44,273 nucleotides of DNA, taken from NCBI GenBank assembly GCA_964545475.1, contig CAZJGG010000022.1, forward strand, positions 1 to 44,273, in the 5' to 3' direction. This document shows, in pieces, positions 14,619-22,103 of this stretch. The DNA comes from CAZJGG01 sp964545475 (GTDB lineage: Bacteria; Bacillota; Clostridia; Lachnospirales; JAISER01). Positions within the stretch are counted from its first letter, which is position 1; each line of letters starts with the position of its first letter. The position numbers were made by a program, and so were the translations under genes. The notes under the pieces are model-generated. The model saw only the letters and a program-made list of their open reading frames with translations. It was not told the DNA's origin and did no database searches.

Positions 14619-17270
14619 ATGAAAAAATATAAAAAACCAGGAATTAAATTAAAAATTATTACCCCAACATTAATAATAATTTTTCTTTCACTTATTGCTT
14701 TATATAATATTACAAGTATATCAAGCAAAAAATTATTACTTAATAATGTGTACAGTAAGCTTGAAAGCGATTCTTCTACAATGGATGCCATTTTAAGCCA
14801 GTGGATTGAAGGGGCAGATGCTGTAGTAACCGCTATTACAAAGCTTCCAGAGGTTCAGGAAGCTGCAAGAGGAGGAAGTTATGAAGAGGCTTCTATTGCT
14901 CTATCAAAATTATTTAACAATAATATTGATTTGGGAGGTTACCCTTTATATGCCAATATGTTATATTTAGATAAAAATTTTACAATTGTGGCAGGGGGTA
15001 TTCGAGAAGGAATCGGGCTTAATGCAATGGACACTCCGTTTGTAGAAAACTGTAATCAGGCTTTAAAAGGTAATGATTGGGTCAGCTTTGTAACCCCTTC
15101 ACCTGTAACTGGCCTTTTAGAGGTTTGGTATTCAAAGCCAGTTATGATTGATGGGCAGTTTGCGGGTATGGCTGTAGTTCCTTTGCATACTCAAGGACTG
15201 ACGAGGTACTTAAACAAAGAAAATCATCCTTCAGATGCTCTAACTTTTATTGTGGATAATGAAAACACAATCGCTTCGTCTACAAATGTGGAACAAATTA
15301 ATACAAAAGCGGATGATTTAGGTTATAAATTTTCTGATATAGTTGATTGGGAAGTAACTTTTAAATTTAAAAACCCAGACAACAAAAATTTTATAGTTTA
15401 TTCCAGATGCGACAACCAACTGGGATGGAAAATAGTAAGCATGATTGATGAAGATTTGGCGATAAACAATAATAATATGCTAATTACTACAGCTTTTACA
15501 ATTTTAATAATGATAATTGCTTCAATTGTTCTGTTCTTTATAATTTCCGGAATTTTAAAACCGATTTATGAATTAACTTTAATTTCTAAAGAATTTGCGA
15601 GGGGTAATGTTAATGTTAACATAAAAAAATACTCCGATGATGAAATTGGTCAGCTGGCAAGCTCGTTTCTTGATGTTAAAAACAGTATGACATATTTGTT
15701 TTCTAGCCTTGAAAGCTTGGGAGGCACAATAATAGAAGGAAATATTAACAGCAGAGTTGACCAGAACCAGTTTTCGGCAAGTTATTTTGAAATTGCAGAA
15801 TGTATTAATTCAATTATAGATTCACTTGTAGGATACTTAAACAATATTAATATTCCTATTTTTATTGTAGATAAAGATTACAAATTCATTTATGCAAACA
15901 ATAAAACCCTTGAAATGCTTAAAACAAAGCAGGATATGCTTATTGAACAAAAGATTTATGATTATTTTGTACCAACGGAACAAATAAATAGTGAATCAAG
16001 TATTGAATATTCTCTTGAAAAAGGCCGTACGAGAAAATCAATTTTTGTTTGTACAATAAATTCGGAGCAATTTATTCTTGAATCTGTTGGCGTGCCTATT
16101 ATAGACAAAGGTGGCAATATTAAATCTTCTTTAGTATTTTTTATTGATATAACCGCTGATAAAAAGGCGAAAGAGCTTAGTGCAAAACGTACTGAATATC
16201 AGAATAAGCAAGTTAATAAACTTGTGGAGCAGTTAAACAAATTTTCTCAAGGAAATCTAGATATTAAATGGACATCTGATCAGTTTGACAAAGATACTGA
16301 GAAAATAGGTAAGGACTTTGAAATGGTTGGACAAACGCTGGAAAAAAGCATGTTTACAATTAAAGGTTATATTAATGAGCTTGGAGAAAAATTGTCTGAA
16401 ATTTCTGACAAAAACCTTAATACTGAAATTGAAAGGCAATATATTGGGGAATTTGTTACTATAAAAGATTCTATTAATACGATTATCATTAATATGAATA
16501 CAGTATTCCGAGAAATTTTAAATGCATCAACAGAAGTTGAGCAAAGCTCTTTAAACGTGACTATGGCAAGCCAAGACCTTTCTAAAGGGTTGATTCAGCA
16601 AAGCGAAGCAGTTCATGGCATTCTTGAATCAGTAACAGACGTGGCCGAACAATCTCGGGATAATTCTGTAAATGCCAGCAAAGCGAATGCATTGTCAATT
16701 GACGCAAGGGTATTTGCAGAGGACGGAAACAAAAAAATGTCAGACATGTTAAAGTCTATGGATGACATAAAAGCATCTTCTACAAGTATTGCAAATATTA
16801 TAAAAATAATTGAAGATATTGCCTTTCAAACAAATATACTTGCGCTTAATGCGGCTGTAGAGTCGGCAAGAGCTGGGGTTCATGGCAAGGGTTTTGCAGT
16901 TGTGGCAGAAGAGGTAAGAGCCCTTGCAATTAGAAGCTCTAACGCCGCTAAAGAATCAAGTGAAATGATTAATAATTCATTAGTTAAGGTAGACGCAGGT
17001 TCAAAAATTGCAAACGACACAGCAGAATCCTTAATTAAGATTGCATCCGTTGTAACAAATATTAATGAAATACTGGAAAAAATTACAGACTCGTCCGCAA
17101 AGCAATCAAACTTGCTTATGAACGTTGAAGAAAATGTTACGCATATTTCCAATATTACACAGACAAACGCTTCAATTGTGCAAGAAACAACTTCAAGAAG
17201 CGAAATTATGTCTAATCAAGCAGAATTGTTAAAATCAATGGTTAGTGAATTTAATTTAAAGAAAAAATAG
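14619..17270 (+). CDS. Methyl-accepting chemotaxis protein with dCache, HAMP and PAS
   Basis: Chemoreceptor of 883 residues. TM1 is at about 11-31, an extracellular dCache-like sensor at about 40-280, and TM2 at about 287-309. A HAMP segment follows (EFARGNVNVNIKKYSDDEIGQ), then a PAS domain (about 405-510, with IFIVDKDYKFIYANNKTLEM). The signalling domain carries the hairpin tip EDIAFQTNILALNAAVESA near residue 732. No CheR/CheB-binding pentapeptide ends the protein. It would signal through CheA/CheW at the membrane. The ligand is unknown. It is monocistronic; no other chemotaxis gene is nearby. Confidence 0.95.
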   Translation: MKKYKKPGIKLKIITPTLIIIFLSLIALYNITSISSKKLLLNNVYSKLESDSSTMDAILSQWIEGADAVVTAITKLPEVQEAARGGSYEEASIALSKLFNNNIDLGGYPLYANMLYLDKNFTIVAGGIREGIGLNAMDTPFVENCNQALKGNDWVSFVTPSPVTGLLEVWYSKPVMIDGQFAGMAVVPLHTQGLTRYLNKENHPSDALTFIVDNENTIASSTNVEQINTKADDLGYKFSDIVDWEVTFKFKNPDNKNFIVYSRCDNQLGWKIVSMIDEDLAINNNNMLITTAFTILIMIIASIVLFFIISGILKPIYELTLISKEFARGNVNVNIKKYSDDEIGQLASSFLDVKNSMTYLFSSLESLGGTIIEGNINSRVDQNQFSASYFEIAECINSIIDSLVGYLNNINIPIFIVDKDYKFIYANNKTLEMLKTKQDMLIEQKIYDYFVPTEQINSESSIEYSLEKGRTRKSIFVCTINSEQFILESVGVPIIDKGGNIKSSLVFFIDITADKKAKELSAKRTEYQNKQVNKLVEQLNKFSQGNLDIKWTSDQFDKDTEKIGKDFEMVGQTLEKSMFTIKGYINELGEKLSEISDKNLNTEIERQYIGEFVTIKDSINTIIINMNTVFREILNASTEVEQSSLNVTMASQDLSKGLIQQSEAVHGILESVTDVAEQSRDNSVNASKANALSIDARVFAEDGNKKMSDMLKSMDDIKASSTSIANIIKIIEDIAFQTNILALNAAVESARAGVHGKGFAVVAEEVRALAIRSSNAAKESSEMINNSLVKVDAGSKIANDTAESLIKIASVVTNINEILEKITDSSAKQSNLLMNVEENVTHISNITQTNASIVQETTSRSEIMSNQAELLKSMVSEFNLKKK

Positions 17271-17279
17271 GTAAGCACG

Positions 17280-17354
17280 AGGGCGTGTTCACAATACTGG
17301 TAAGCGGTGATTCTCTGAAAAATTTATCCGCTAACTTAATGTGAGCACACCCTC
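17280..17354 (+). terminator. Long imperfect hairpin after the chemoreceptor gene
   Basis: GAGGGCGTGTTCAC (17280-17293) pairs imperfectly with GTGAGCACACCCTC (17341-17354), with an inner AGCGG/CCGCT stem. It begins about 10 nt after the stop and probably ends the transcript, although the U-run is poor. Confidence 0.45.
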
Positions 17355-17362
17355 GCTTTGTA

Positions 17363-17573
17363 TTTAAAGCGGATTTTAGACTTCGTCGAACTTATGCTAA
17401 AATAATGTGAGTTCGATGAAAATTATAAAAAACATAATTTTCATCGAACTTTGATTATATTCGCACAATTTGCGGCAAAAACCGCCGTAAATTGTCGCTC
17501 ATAACATGAGAATTGCTCCGCAATTAAGCCGCTAAAGCGGCTTTTCGGCTTCGCCGAACTTATGCTAAAATAA
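17363..17573 (+). repeat. 157-bp palindromic element, full copy 1 plus tandem partial
   Basis: The full copy runs 17407-17563 and ends in inverted repeats (GTGAGTTCGA / CCGAACTTAT). It contains a perfect 16-bp stem, GTTCGATGAAAATTAT (17411-17426) with its complement at 17434-17449, then stems at CAATTTGCGG, CTCATAACATGAG, AATTGCTCCGCAATT and AAGCCGCTAAAGCGGCTT. A partial unit end (17363-17405) sits directly before it in tandem. Non-coding; related copies are at 20678, 31912, 33508 and 41657. Confidence 0.85.
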
Positions 17574-17588
17574 TAATTTTAATATATC

Positions 17589-17616
17589 AACAAAATATCC
17601 AGTGGTACATAGTATA
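17589..17616 (+). promoter_or_regulatory. Sigma-K-type promoter
   Basis: AACA (17589-17592), a 15-nt spacer and CATAGTATA (17608-17616), fitting the sigma-K pattern mACm and CATAnnnTA, about 40 nt before the downstream start. Late mother-cell expression is inferred. Confidence 0.5.
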
Positions 17617-17658
17617 TTGTAAGGGAGAGATGATATTTTTTATTAGGGAGGAAATGAA

Positions 17659-18564
17659 ATGGCAGCGTTTGAATTAAAAAATCATAACCAAAACCAACAA
17701 GAGCAAGTTGCGCAGGAAGAACCTTTAGTTGCGGCAGCAGAAGAAATGCTTGACCACAGACGCTTAAGAGAAGAATGCATAATTGCTCTTAAAGTTTACG
17801 ATAGCTGCAGACAGCAGGACTGCTTAACCGACGATCAAATCGGACCGGCAAGAGCGGCGGAATGCATTTGCGTGGGCGATGAGCACATAAACGAGGGGGA
17901 TATTATTATCCCGCCACGAAATGCAGCAGCTGTTACAATAGATAAGCTAAAAATCAAAAAAATTATCATTGTTGAAAAAGAGCCAAACCCATTTAAAAAC
18001 GGTTATTGGGATGTTGATATTAAATACGTTTTTGAATACAGGTTAACTTTCAGAGAAGCTGATGGTATGGCTTTTGGTTCAGTTAAAGCCAATTCAATTT
18101 ACAACAAAAAGGTAACCCTTTTTGGCTCTGTTGGTTCCGACCTTACAATTGCTACAGATTTGTTCAGACACCATATGGATGTATTAACACTTGATGCCGA
18201 GCCATTTATTCAGGTCGAGGCAAAAGCAATTCCTCTCGCGGCGGAGTTGCGCTATCCTTGCAAACGTGTAAGAAATGATGATTTTGCGCCCGAAGCTAAC
18301 GAAGTTGTTGTAACAATCGGATTGTTCACAATCATCAAACTTTATCGTATAGTAGATTTAACTGTTGAATCAAGAGGCTTCTGTATTCCAGAAGAATGTG
18401 AAGAGGTTTCTCCGCTTAACCCTTGCGAATTTTTCGATAGCTTAGATTTCCCGATGGACATTTTTGCACCCCCGCAAAAAAGGGAGTTTTTAGCCGGAGT
18501 TAGCGGCAACATTCCCAAAAAAAATAATGAACCATGCGGCTGCGATGAAGAAGAAGCACAATAA
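17659..18564 (+). CDS. Conserved clostridial protein, probable spore-surface component
   Basis: Protein of 301 residues without signal peptide or TM helix. A Gln/Glu-rich N-terminus is followed by KVYDSCRQQDCLTDDQIGPA (near residue 48), a block I associate with conserved clostridial proteins of unknown function. A beta-rich middle (VDIKYVFEYRLTFREADG) and a Cys-rich acidic C-terminus (CIPEECEEVSPLNPCEFF, CGCDEEEAQ) follow. Cys pairs and cytosolic synthesis suit a spore coat or exosporium protein. A sigma-K-type promoter and GGGAGG ribosome site precede it. I cannot name the family; the coat role is inferred from promoter and composition. Confidence 0.6.
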   Translation: MAAFELKNHNQNQQEQVAQEEPLVAAAEEMLDHRRLREECIIALKVYDSCRQQDCLTDDQIGPARAAECICVGDEHINEGDIIIPPRNAAAVTIDKLKIKKIIIVEKEPNPFKNGYWDVDIKYVFEYRLTFREADGMAFGSVKANSIYNKKVTLFGSVGSDLTIATDLFRHHMDVLTLDAEPFIQVEAKAIPLAAELRYPCKRVRNDDFAPEANEVVVTIGLFTIIKLYRIVDLTVESRGFCIPEECEEVSPLNPCEFFDSLDFPMDIFAPPQKREFLAGVSGNIPKKNNEPCGCDEEEAQ

Positions 18565-18573
18565 GTAAATAAA

Positions 18574-18617
18574 AAAGGTGTAATTTTTGTAATGATAAAT
18601 ACAAAGGTTACACCTTT
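18574..18617 (+). terminator. Terminator of the spore-surface gene
   Basis: AAAGGTGTAA (18574-18583) and TTACACCTTT (18608-18617), with an inner TTTGT/ACAAA stem, followed by CTTTATATT. Confidence 0.8.
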
Positions 18618-18656
18618 CTTTATATTGGGATAAAGTTAAGTATATAGCTATTTATG

Positions 18657-18673
18657 TTTGTCAAATTGCTCTA
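18657..18673 (+). repeat. 17-bp direct repeat, copy B
   Basis: TTTGTCAAATTGCTCTA, identical to 14523-14539. It ends exactly where homology to the 164-bp element begins. Confidence 0.6.
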
Positions 18674-18763
18674 CCTTTTCAAGTATGAACGTTCGCCGTT
18701 TCCTTGCATTTCAAAAAATTTGCTCGAAAATCCTCTAAAAGCGAGACTTTGAACAGGCTCTTA
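18672..18763 (-). repeat. Diverged half-copy of the 164-bp palindromic element
   Basis: Aligns by eye with the reverse complement of 20366-20455: shared blocks include GTATGAACGTTC, TTCCTTGC, AAAAAAT, AAGCGAGA and AACAG-CTCT-TTA. The other half is missing. Confidence 0.6.
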
Positions 18764-18945
18764 GCCACTGCTCCGCAAGTGGCGAAAAATCGCTATTTCA
18801 AATTCGGGCAACTCATTATTGAATACAGATTCTAATTCCTGCACGAATTTTCAACTACAAAATTCAATTTTAATGATTATGCAAATAGATATAATAGGAC
18901 AAATTCCAGCATGGAAAATTTTATGTTTTTTTTATATATAAGTTA

Positions 18946-18954
18946 TGGTATAAT
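18946..18954 (+). promoter_or_regulatory. Extended -10 promoter of the CNNM gene
   Basis: TGGTATAAT (TGn extended -10; TATAAT at 18949-18954), with a T-rich poor -35 near 18926. Transcription would begin near 18961, which favours the GTG start at 19000. Confidence 0.55.
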
Positions 18955-18999
18955 AACTGTACATAAATCTTTATGAATAGCTATAATGGGAGTGGTTTA

Positions 19000-20262
19000 G
19001 TGGATTCTGAAAGTTACCGACGGTTGTTTGCTTTGGTAATACTTTTGGTGTTATCCGGCTTTTTCTCAATTTCTGAAACTGCGCTTACATCACTTAGTAA
19101 GCTAAAGCTCAAAAATATGATAGATGAAGACATACGAGGCGCAAAAAAAATAGAGAAGCTTCTATCAGACCCAAAGCGTCTTATTGCTTCTATACTTATT
19201 GGAAACAATCTTGTTAACATAGGTGCTTCGTCGTTAACAACGGTATACACATTAAGTTTGACAAACAACAGCAAAGCAGTGGCTATTGGTACTGGCTTAT
19301 TAACTTTTATTATACTTGTGTTTTGCGAAATAACACCAAAAACTTTAGCTACCGAATATGCCGCTAAAATATCGTTGGCTGTTATTGCGCCGTTAAGCTT
19401 TTTTGTATGGCTTTTAACGCCCTTTGTTAATATTATGAATTTTTTTACAGGAGGTATTTGTTTCGCTCTTGGCGTAAAGCTTAATAGAGACGTTCCTCTT
19501 ATAACAGAAAATGAGTTGAAAACAATAGTTGATGTAAGCCATGATGAAGGTGTCTTAAAGGTTAATGAAAAACAAATGATTTACAATGTTATTGCTTTTG
19601 ATGATTTAAAGGCAAGGGATATTATGATTCCAAGGACGGACATTACTTTGCTTAGCTATGACACAGAATACAGCGAAATAGGGCAAATATTCCGGGAAGA
19701 GGGTTTTTCCCGGCTGCCGGTTTTTAGAGAAAACACAGATGATATAATTGGTGTATTGCATTTAAAGGATTATTTCTTTGCATCAAAGGAAGGTTTTACA
19801 ATAGAAAGCGTAATGCGCCAGCCTGTATATACCTATGAATCTAAGCCTATTGTAGAGCTGTTTAATGAAATGCGGGCAGAACGTGTTCGGGTGGCTATTA
19901 TTCTTGACGAATATGGCGGCACTTCCGGCTTTGTGTCTTTAGAGGATATAATTGAAAAAATTGTAGGCGATATATCCGATGAATATGACGATATTGAAAA
20001 TGCAATTGATTTGATTAGCGAAAATGAATATGTTATTGATGGAAGTACTCGAATAAATGAGGTAAATGAAGTGTTCCATTTAAATCTTAAATCTGAAGAC
20101 TACGAGACTATCGGTGGTTACGTTATTGATTTAATTGGAAGAATTCCGGAGGAAAATGAAGTTATTAATGATGGTTTAATCACTTTTACAATTGATAAAA
20201 TTGATAAAAACCGTATTAGAAAAGTTAGAATAACAAAAGTTTCAGGCGAAAATATTTCGTAA
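19000..20262 (+). CDS. CNNM/CorC-type membrane protein with CBS pair
   Basis: Protein of 420 residues with a CNNM (DUF21) membrane domain (about 1-170, with GFFSISETALTSLSKLKL and LIGNNLVNIGASS), a CBS pair (about 195-315, with DIMIPRTDI and ILDEYGGTSGFVSLEDIIEK) and a CorC_HlyC domain (about 330-410). The family acts in Mg2+ (possibly Co2+) efflux or homeostasis. I prefer the GTG at 19000, 7 nt after GGGAG; an upstream ATG (18973) has no ribosome site and would sit only about 12 nt from the predicted transcript start. Haemolysin is an old name for the family; toxin activity is unlikely. Confidence 0.9.
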   Translation: MDSESYRRLFALVILLVLSGFFSISETALTSLSKLKLKNMIDEDIRGAKKIEKLLSDPKRLIASILIGNNLVNIGASSLTTVYTLSLTNNSKAVAIGTGLLTFIILVFCEITPKTLATEYAAKISLAVIAPLSFFVWLLTPFVNIMNFFTGGICFALGVKLNRDVPLITENELKTIVDVSHDEGVLKVNEKQMIYNVIAFDDLKARDIMIPRTDITLLSYDTEYSEIGQIFREEGFSRLPVFRENTDDIIGVLHLKDYFFASKEGFTIESVMRQPVYTYESKPIVELFNEMRAERVRVAIILDEYGGTSGFVSLEDIIEKIVGDISDEYDDIENAIDLISENEYVIDGSTRINEVNEVFHLNLKSEDYETIGGYVIDLIGRIPEENEVINDGLITFTIDKIDKNRIRKVRITKVSGENIS

Positions 20263-20365
20263 TATTAACAAAAAGGGGGCGTGTTTACATGGTTTTGAAA
20301 TTTTTTAATCAATATGCAACACGCCATTGCAGGAATTAACCAGTGGTTACCTAGATCATTTAGCC

Positions 20366-20535
20366 TTAGAGGCTGTTTAGAATCTCGCTTTAGGCGAATT
20401 TTTGAGTGATTTTTTTGTTAGGCAAGGAAGCGTGGAACGTTCATACTGAACAAGGTATGGGCGTTTCACGCTGACGTAGAATAACGAAAAAATAACCAAA
20501 AATACGGCTGAATGGAGATTCTAAACAGCCTCTTA
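20366..20535. mobile_element. MITE-like 164-bp element with terminal inverted repeats
   Basis: GAGGCTGTTTAGAATCTC (20369-20386) is perfectly repeated in inverse at 20515-20532, 18 bp. Both ends are flanked by TTA (20366-20368 and 20533-20535), a plausible 3-bp target duplication. Inside is a hairpin core (GAACGTTCATAC at 20435-20446 with GTATGGGCGTTTC at 20455-20467, wobble pairs). No coding frame, so it would need a transposase in trans. Confidence 0.7.
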
Positions 20536-20565
20536 GGTCCCCAAGTATCAGAAAGGGTGTAGCCA

Positions 20566-20641
20566 AGGGGCATAGGGTGTAATTTAACTTATCAAGAACT
20601 GTTTTACCCGGTAAGTTAATAATGCCGCCGGTTATGCACCT
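20566..20641. other. Nested hairpin, structured region
   Basis: AGGGGCATA (20566-20574) faces TATGCACCT (20633-20641) with one mismatch; inside, TTAACTTA (20584-20591) pairs perfectly with TAAGTTAA (20612-20619). It could be an RNA structure or another element fragment. Confidence 0.35.
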
Positions 20642-20677
20642 GCCGACTTCCCCCTCGCAATGAACACCATAAATAAT

Positions 20678-20834
20678 GTGAGTTCGATGAAAATTATAAA
20701 AAACATAATTTTCATCGAACTTTGATTATATTCGCACAATTTGTGGCAAAAACCGCCGTAAATTGTTGCTCATAACATGAGAATTGCTCCGCAATTAAGC
20801 CGGTAAAGCGGCTTTTCGACTTCGTCGAACTCAC
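20678..20834 (+). repeat. 157-bp palindromic element, copy 2
   Basis: Same length and nearly the same sequence as 17407-17563, with perfect ends GTGAGTTCGA (20678-20687) and TCGAACTCAC (20825-20834). The internal hairpins are kept, and at least one difference falls in a stem (GCCG-TAAA versus GCCGCTAAA context). Confidence 0.85.
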
Positions 20835-20899
20835 GTTAAATAGTTAAAACTCTGCTCCAATTCATTAAAATACCTTCCCTTCAGGTAAAAGACATTATT

Positions 20900-21682
20900 T
20901 TACATAAAACCTGCGTAAGCTCTTTGGGCAACTGCGCTGTGGGCATATTTTATTAAAGTAATAAAGTCGAAAACAGGAATGTTAAGTTCCGCTTGGATTG
21001 CCGCCGCATAAGGGGGCATATCACTGCATTCAAGTAATATAGCGCCGATTTCTGGGTTTTCGGCAACAATTTCTTTAGCAAGCCCCACAACTTCGTCACG
21101 AACCTTTTTATTATTGAATGTACCTCTGCGCTCCATAAAAGCGGAAAACTCCGGTAAATGCCCTGCGGATTTGTAAACACAACGTTTGTAGTCCTCAAAG
21201 GATACTCCGCAAGCTTTAAACAGGCTTTCCGTAAGATTATGCCCATCGGCGCAAAGAATACCAATTTTTTGATTGCTTTTAAGCCCAGCTCTAATCCACG
21301 GAACTTGCACTATGCTTGATAAATAAACAGGAACGTCAATAGCGTCCGCAACACGCTGCTGGAAATGCCCGAAATATCCACAAGCGCCGCAAATTGCCCT
21401 GCAACCCTCAACTTCAAGTTGTTGAGCGCTTTTTATAAGCTCGGGAAGAAGGCTATCGTCCCCGGAATGCATTCTTGCTTGGTTTGCGCCGGGAACCCAC
21501 ATGTGTCTTACAGGGAATGGATATGTGTAAGCATTAACAACGTTTCCGGGAAGTAATGGATAATGTACGTCTAAAAGCATTATACCAACTGTATAGCCGG
21601 AAACCCATTGGTCTTTAGTTATAAAATATGTTTGGTCATCATTTGATGGATCGACATAGCCATAATTTCTTATTATATCCAT
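20900..21682 (-). CDS. Asp/Glu/hydantoin-racemase-superfamily enzyme
   Basis: Protein of 260 residues in the PLP-independent racemase superfamily (aspartate/glutamate/hydantoin racemase, maleate isomerase, arylmalonate decarboxylase). The two catalytic Cys positions are seen: Cys101 in GACGYFG and Cys219 in LLECSDMPPY, each in the expected half. Two intact Cys suggest racemisation or isomerisation by paired proton transfer; the substrate is unknown. It is the last gene of the dctPQM-AcnX operon, 3 bp after the AcnX small subunit, with AAAGGGG before the ATG. It probably acts on the compound imported by the TRAP system or on the AcnX product. Confidence 0.8.
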   Translation of the reverse strand: MDIIRNYGYVDPSNDDQTYFITKDQWVSGYTVGIMLLDVHYPLLPGNVVNAYTYPFPVRHMWVPGANQARMHSGDDSLLPELIKSAQQLEVEGCRAICGACGYFGHFQQRVADAIDVPVYLSSIVQVPWIRAGLKSNQKIGILCADGHNLTESLFKACGVSFEDYKRCVYKSAGHLPEFSAFMERRGTFNNKKVRDEVVGLAKEIVAENPEIGAILLECSDMPPYAAAIQAELNIPVFDFITLIKYAHSAVAQRAYAGFM

Positions 21683-21685
21683 TAT

Positions 21686-22102
21686 TTAGCCCCTTTTCAA
21701 AAGTGTAATAGTTCCGTTGTCACCGTCAATTCTAACAGTGTCGCCAGTTTTTATTAATGAAAACACATCATCTTCTGTGTCTACAACACAAGGCACACGG
21801 GAAACAACTGCCGCAACCCCGGTTCTAGAATCAATTTTTGGAAAAACTAAGCCGGCAGGCCCAATTCCTTCAAGTTTTGCGGCGTGGAAATGGCAAGACC
21901 AGCCATTTGAGCCTTTTCCTCCTGATAAAATTAATATTTTTCCGGCAATGCTCATACCCTCGAAAGGATGACCCTTTTCAATAATAAGACCTGTTCTGTC
22001 GTCTACGCCTGACCAGCCTTGAATCGTTTCTTTTGTAACAAGGGCAATTCCTTCTACAACGCCTGGCATAACGCCTCTTCCTTTAATAACAACATCTCCC
22101 AT
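21686..22102 (-). CDS. AcnX-type dehydratase, small (swivel) subunit, DUF126
   Basis: Protein of 138 residues, the aconitase swivel-domain subunit of AcnX. Signature segments are IKGRGVMPGVVEGIALV near the start, LILSGGKGSNGWSCH and LVFPKIDSRTGVAAVVSRVP. It pairs with the large subunit to form the active dehydratase. I start at the ATG at 22102, one base after the large-subunit stop; a start at 22117 that overlaps that stop is possible, and the open frame back to 22159 has no ribosome site. The coupling implies equal synthesis of both subunits. Confidence 0.88.
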   Translation of the reverse strand: MGDVVIKGRGVMPGVVEGIALVTKETIQGWSGVDDRTGLIIEKGHPFEGMSIAGKILILSGGKGSNGWSCHFHAAKLEGIGPAGLVFPKIDSRTGVAAVVSRVPCVVDTEDDVFSLIKTGDTVRIDGDNGTITLLKRG

Positions 22103-22103
22103 A

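Larger units (their letters stand above)
17271..17658. other. Intergenic region of palindromic repeats
   Basis: It holds a long imperfect hairpin (17280-17354), a partial and a full copy of the 157-bp palindromic element (17363-17563), and a sigma-K-type promoter (17589-17616). No gene. Confidence 0.7.
18618..18999. other. Intergenic region with repeat fragments
   Basis: It contains a TATAGCTATT decamer (18643-18652), the second 17-bp direct repeat (18657-18673), a remnant of the 164-bp palindromic element (18672-18763), a small hairpin (18764-18783) and the promoter of the CNNM gene. No gene recognised. Confidence 0.6.
20263..20899. other. Large non-coding region built of structured repeats
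   Basis: It contains an 8-bp inverted repeat (GGCGTGTT at 20278-20285, AACACGCC at 20318-20325), the complete 164-bp palindromic element (20369-20532), a nested hairpin (20566-20641), and the second full 157-bp element (20678-20834). The region separates convergent genes. No coding frame with a ribosome site was found. Confidence 0.7.

Noticed and set aside
18973..18999. Upstream ATG for the CNNM protein
   Set aside because: No Shine-Dalgarno sequence and only about 12 nt from the predicted transcript start; the GTG at 19000 has GGGAG at ideal spacing.
20278..20325. GGCGTGTT/AACACGCC as terminator of the CNNM gene
   Set aside because: An 8-bp stem with a 32-nt loop and no T-run is too weak to call.
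17363..20834. CRISPR-like repeats
   Set aside because: The repeats are 157 bp, widely spaced and palindromic throughout, with no regular spacers or cas genes.
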